From CAYNTG01 sp964400105 (lineage in GTDB: Bacteria > UBP14 > UBA6098), in the NCBI GenBank assembly GCA_964400105.1, contig CAYNTG010000053.1:1-15027 (forward strand): a DNA stretch of 15,027 nt, read 5' to 3'. A program made the position numbers and the translations under genes. The notes under the pieces were generated by a model. That model saw only the letters and a program-made list of their open reading frames with translations. It was not told the DNA's origin and did not search any database. Below are positions 14,964 to 15,027 of this stretch, piece by piece (the stretch's first letter is position 1; each line of letters begins with the position of its first letter).

Positions 14964-15027
14964 TGCAAATAAAAAACTACTGTCCCATTAAAACATCAAA
15001 AGACGAGGATTTTCGTGTGTTTATAGC

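Noticed and set aside
14964..15027. Possible end of a mobile element at the right edge
   Set aside because: The last 60 or so bases are AT-rich and gene-free and contain only a 4-bp stem. There is no terminal inverted repeat, target duplication or transposase to support it.

Overview
This looks like a chromosomal segment of an uncultured, probably anaerobic diderm (two-membrane) bacterium, taken from a draft or metagenome assembly; it contains one 100-base run of N. Three things point to a member of the FCB superphylum or a neighbouring candidate phylum. Two secreted proteins end in a PNPFN-type FlgD-Ig/T9SS-like C-terminal domain. A large SppA protease has a signal peptide and a beta-barrel-like N-terminal region, which implies an outer membrane. 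Iron-sulfur assembly is represented by a very small SufC/SufB-type pair. I cannot name the phylum with confidence. Nothing indicates a phage, plasmid, CRISPR array or resistance island.

Left part (1-3177, plus strand): the 3' end of one secreted protein gene and a complete paralogue, followed by a membrane-bound NfeD/ClpP-class serine protease. The two paralogues share an almost identical cassette of about 340 bp that covers the C-terminal domain, the stop codon and the intrinsic terminator. Their upstream coding regions have diverged much more, which suggests gene conversion or recent cassette duplication.

Middle part, plus strand (3190-7811): a translationally coupled run of a TIGR03960/DUF2344 radical-SAM fusion protein, the 16S rRNA m5C methyltransferase RsmB and a MATE-family efflux protein. 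The MATE gene runs into the assembly gap.

Middle part, minus strand (11893 down to 7912): a tightly packed probable operon in the order Na+/phosphate symporter-like protein, PhoU-like protein, SufC-like ATPase, minimal SufB-like scaffold, and QueH epoxyqueuosine reductase. QueH is cut by the same gap from the other side. The symporter and PhoU reading frames are in phase and separated only by one TAG. A small cupin gene lies just upstream, behind a likely terminator.

Right part (12527-14896, minus strand): a 789-residue SppA-type signal peptide peptidase with tandem S49 domains fused behind a putative outer-membrane beta-barrel. It has a well-formed sigma70-type promoter and Shine-Dalgarno site.

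Themes that link the genes are Fe-S metabolism (Suf-like pair, QueH, radical SAM), RNA modification (RsmB, QueH), envelope proteolysis (NfeD, SppA) and phosphate handling. Several genes at the head of transcription units lack a Shine-Dalgarno site, and the nfeD promoter is placed as if the mRNA were leaderless.
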